Of a DNA stretch of 44,019 bases, positions 43,809 through 44,019 are shown in pieces. The translations under genes and the position numbers were made by a program. The notes below the pieces were generated by a model. The model did no database searches, had not been told where the DNA came from, and saw nothing but the letters and a program-made list of their open reading frames with translations. Source of the stretch: Companilactobacillus hulinensis (lineage in GTDB: Bacteria; Bacillota; Bacilli; Lactobacillales; Lactobacillaceae); the NCBI RefSeq assembly GCF_003946555.1, contig NZ_RHOO01000022.1, positions 1-44,019 of the forward strand, in the 5' to 3' direction. Numbering within the stretch: position 1 is the stretch's first letter; every line of letters starts with the position of its first letter.

Positions 43809-44019
43809 TGAATTGCCTCCGAATATTATTTTTTATCTATTGTTCATGTTGAGGGTCTTTGAGTTTGATGTCAAGTTAGGTAAATGACAATTAAAGTATT
43901 ACAAGGTTACATAACAAAAATTATATGAAGTTAGAAATTTTAGCTACATGTCAAGCCCAAATGCAACATCTTAAACAAATCTTAATAACTTTTCTCCAAC
44001 TCATGATAAAATTTAGTGT
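43809..44019. other. Gene-free right edge
   Basis: These 211 bp of AT-rich sequence upstream of the esterase gene have no ORF, repeat copy or RNA structure that I can support. They probably include the esterase promoter. Confidence 0.4.

Overview
The window looks like the chromosome of a low-GC, sugar-fermenting Lactobacillaceae bacterium. The Companilactobacillus / former Lactobacillus alimentarius-farciminis group is my best guess. This is inferred from AT-rich codon use, strong AAGGAGG-type ribosome sites, catabolite-response (cre) boxes, LacT/RAT antitermination, many lactose/cellobiose-type PTS genes and several GH1 phospho-glycosidases. There are no rRNA, tRNA, phage or CRISPR sequences.

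Layout. (1) 1-71 is the 3' end of a group II intron (domains V and VI), apparently inserted in a copy of a palindromic repeat. (2) 208-3084 holds a YfcC-type transporter and an M20 dipeptidase. (3) 3085-3788 is gene-free and carries two structured palindromic repeats. It is followed by a divergent AroA-like protein (3789-5093) and a HAD phosphatase. (4) 6212-14638 is a beta-glucoside / amino-sugar region: PTS IIB, IIA, two 6-phospho-beta-glucosidases, a MurR/RpiR regulator, a PTS IIC, a MupG (DUF871) phosphoglycosidase and an Eis-like acetyltransferase. (5) 14639-15124 carries two more palindromic repeats and a strong terminator. (6) 15125-17792 (minus) is a purine salvage pair, guanine deaminase and an NCS2 permease, with a candidate PurBox and an apparent ATT start codon. 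(7) 18038-22952 is an unusual five-gene operon: glycosylasparaginase-like Ntn hydrolase, HutC-type GntR regulator, short GrdB-like protein, PTS IIC and M20 peptidase. (8) 23267-27752 and 28068-32541 are two tandem lacT-lacF-lacE-lacG modules, each behind a cre/promoter and RAT-terminator leader (two RATs in the first, one in the second). (9) 32824-34799 is dhaKLM. (10) 34962-36989 is a PuuD-like amidotransferase and an APC permease. (11) 37218-38294 holds orphan, active-site-altered homologues of lumazine synthase (RibH) and of CitX. (12) 38465-41395 has two Gfo/Idh/MocA dehydrogenases and an RpiR regulator behind a hairpin. (13) 41482-42193 is a candidate small antitoxin / GNAT toxin pair. 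(14) 42245-43808 (minus) has two paralogous EstA-type esterases.

How it fits together. Most of the window is uptake and phosphorolytic or hydrolytic use of beta-linked sugars through the PTS, under CcpA and substrate-specific antitermination, plus dihydroxyacetone phosphorylation, purine salvage and peptide or amino-acid use. The least ordinary parts are the palindromic repeat family (four complete copies and a probable fifth cut by the intron), the glycosylasparaginase/GrdB-like/PTS operon, and three orphan homologues of biosynthetic enzymes (AroA, RibH, CitX) that lack residues their families normally need.
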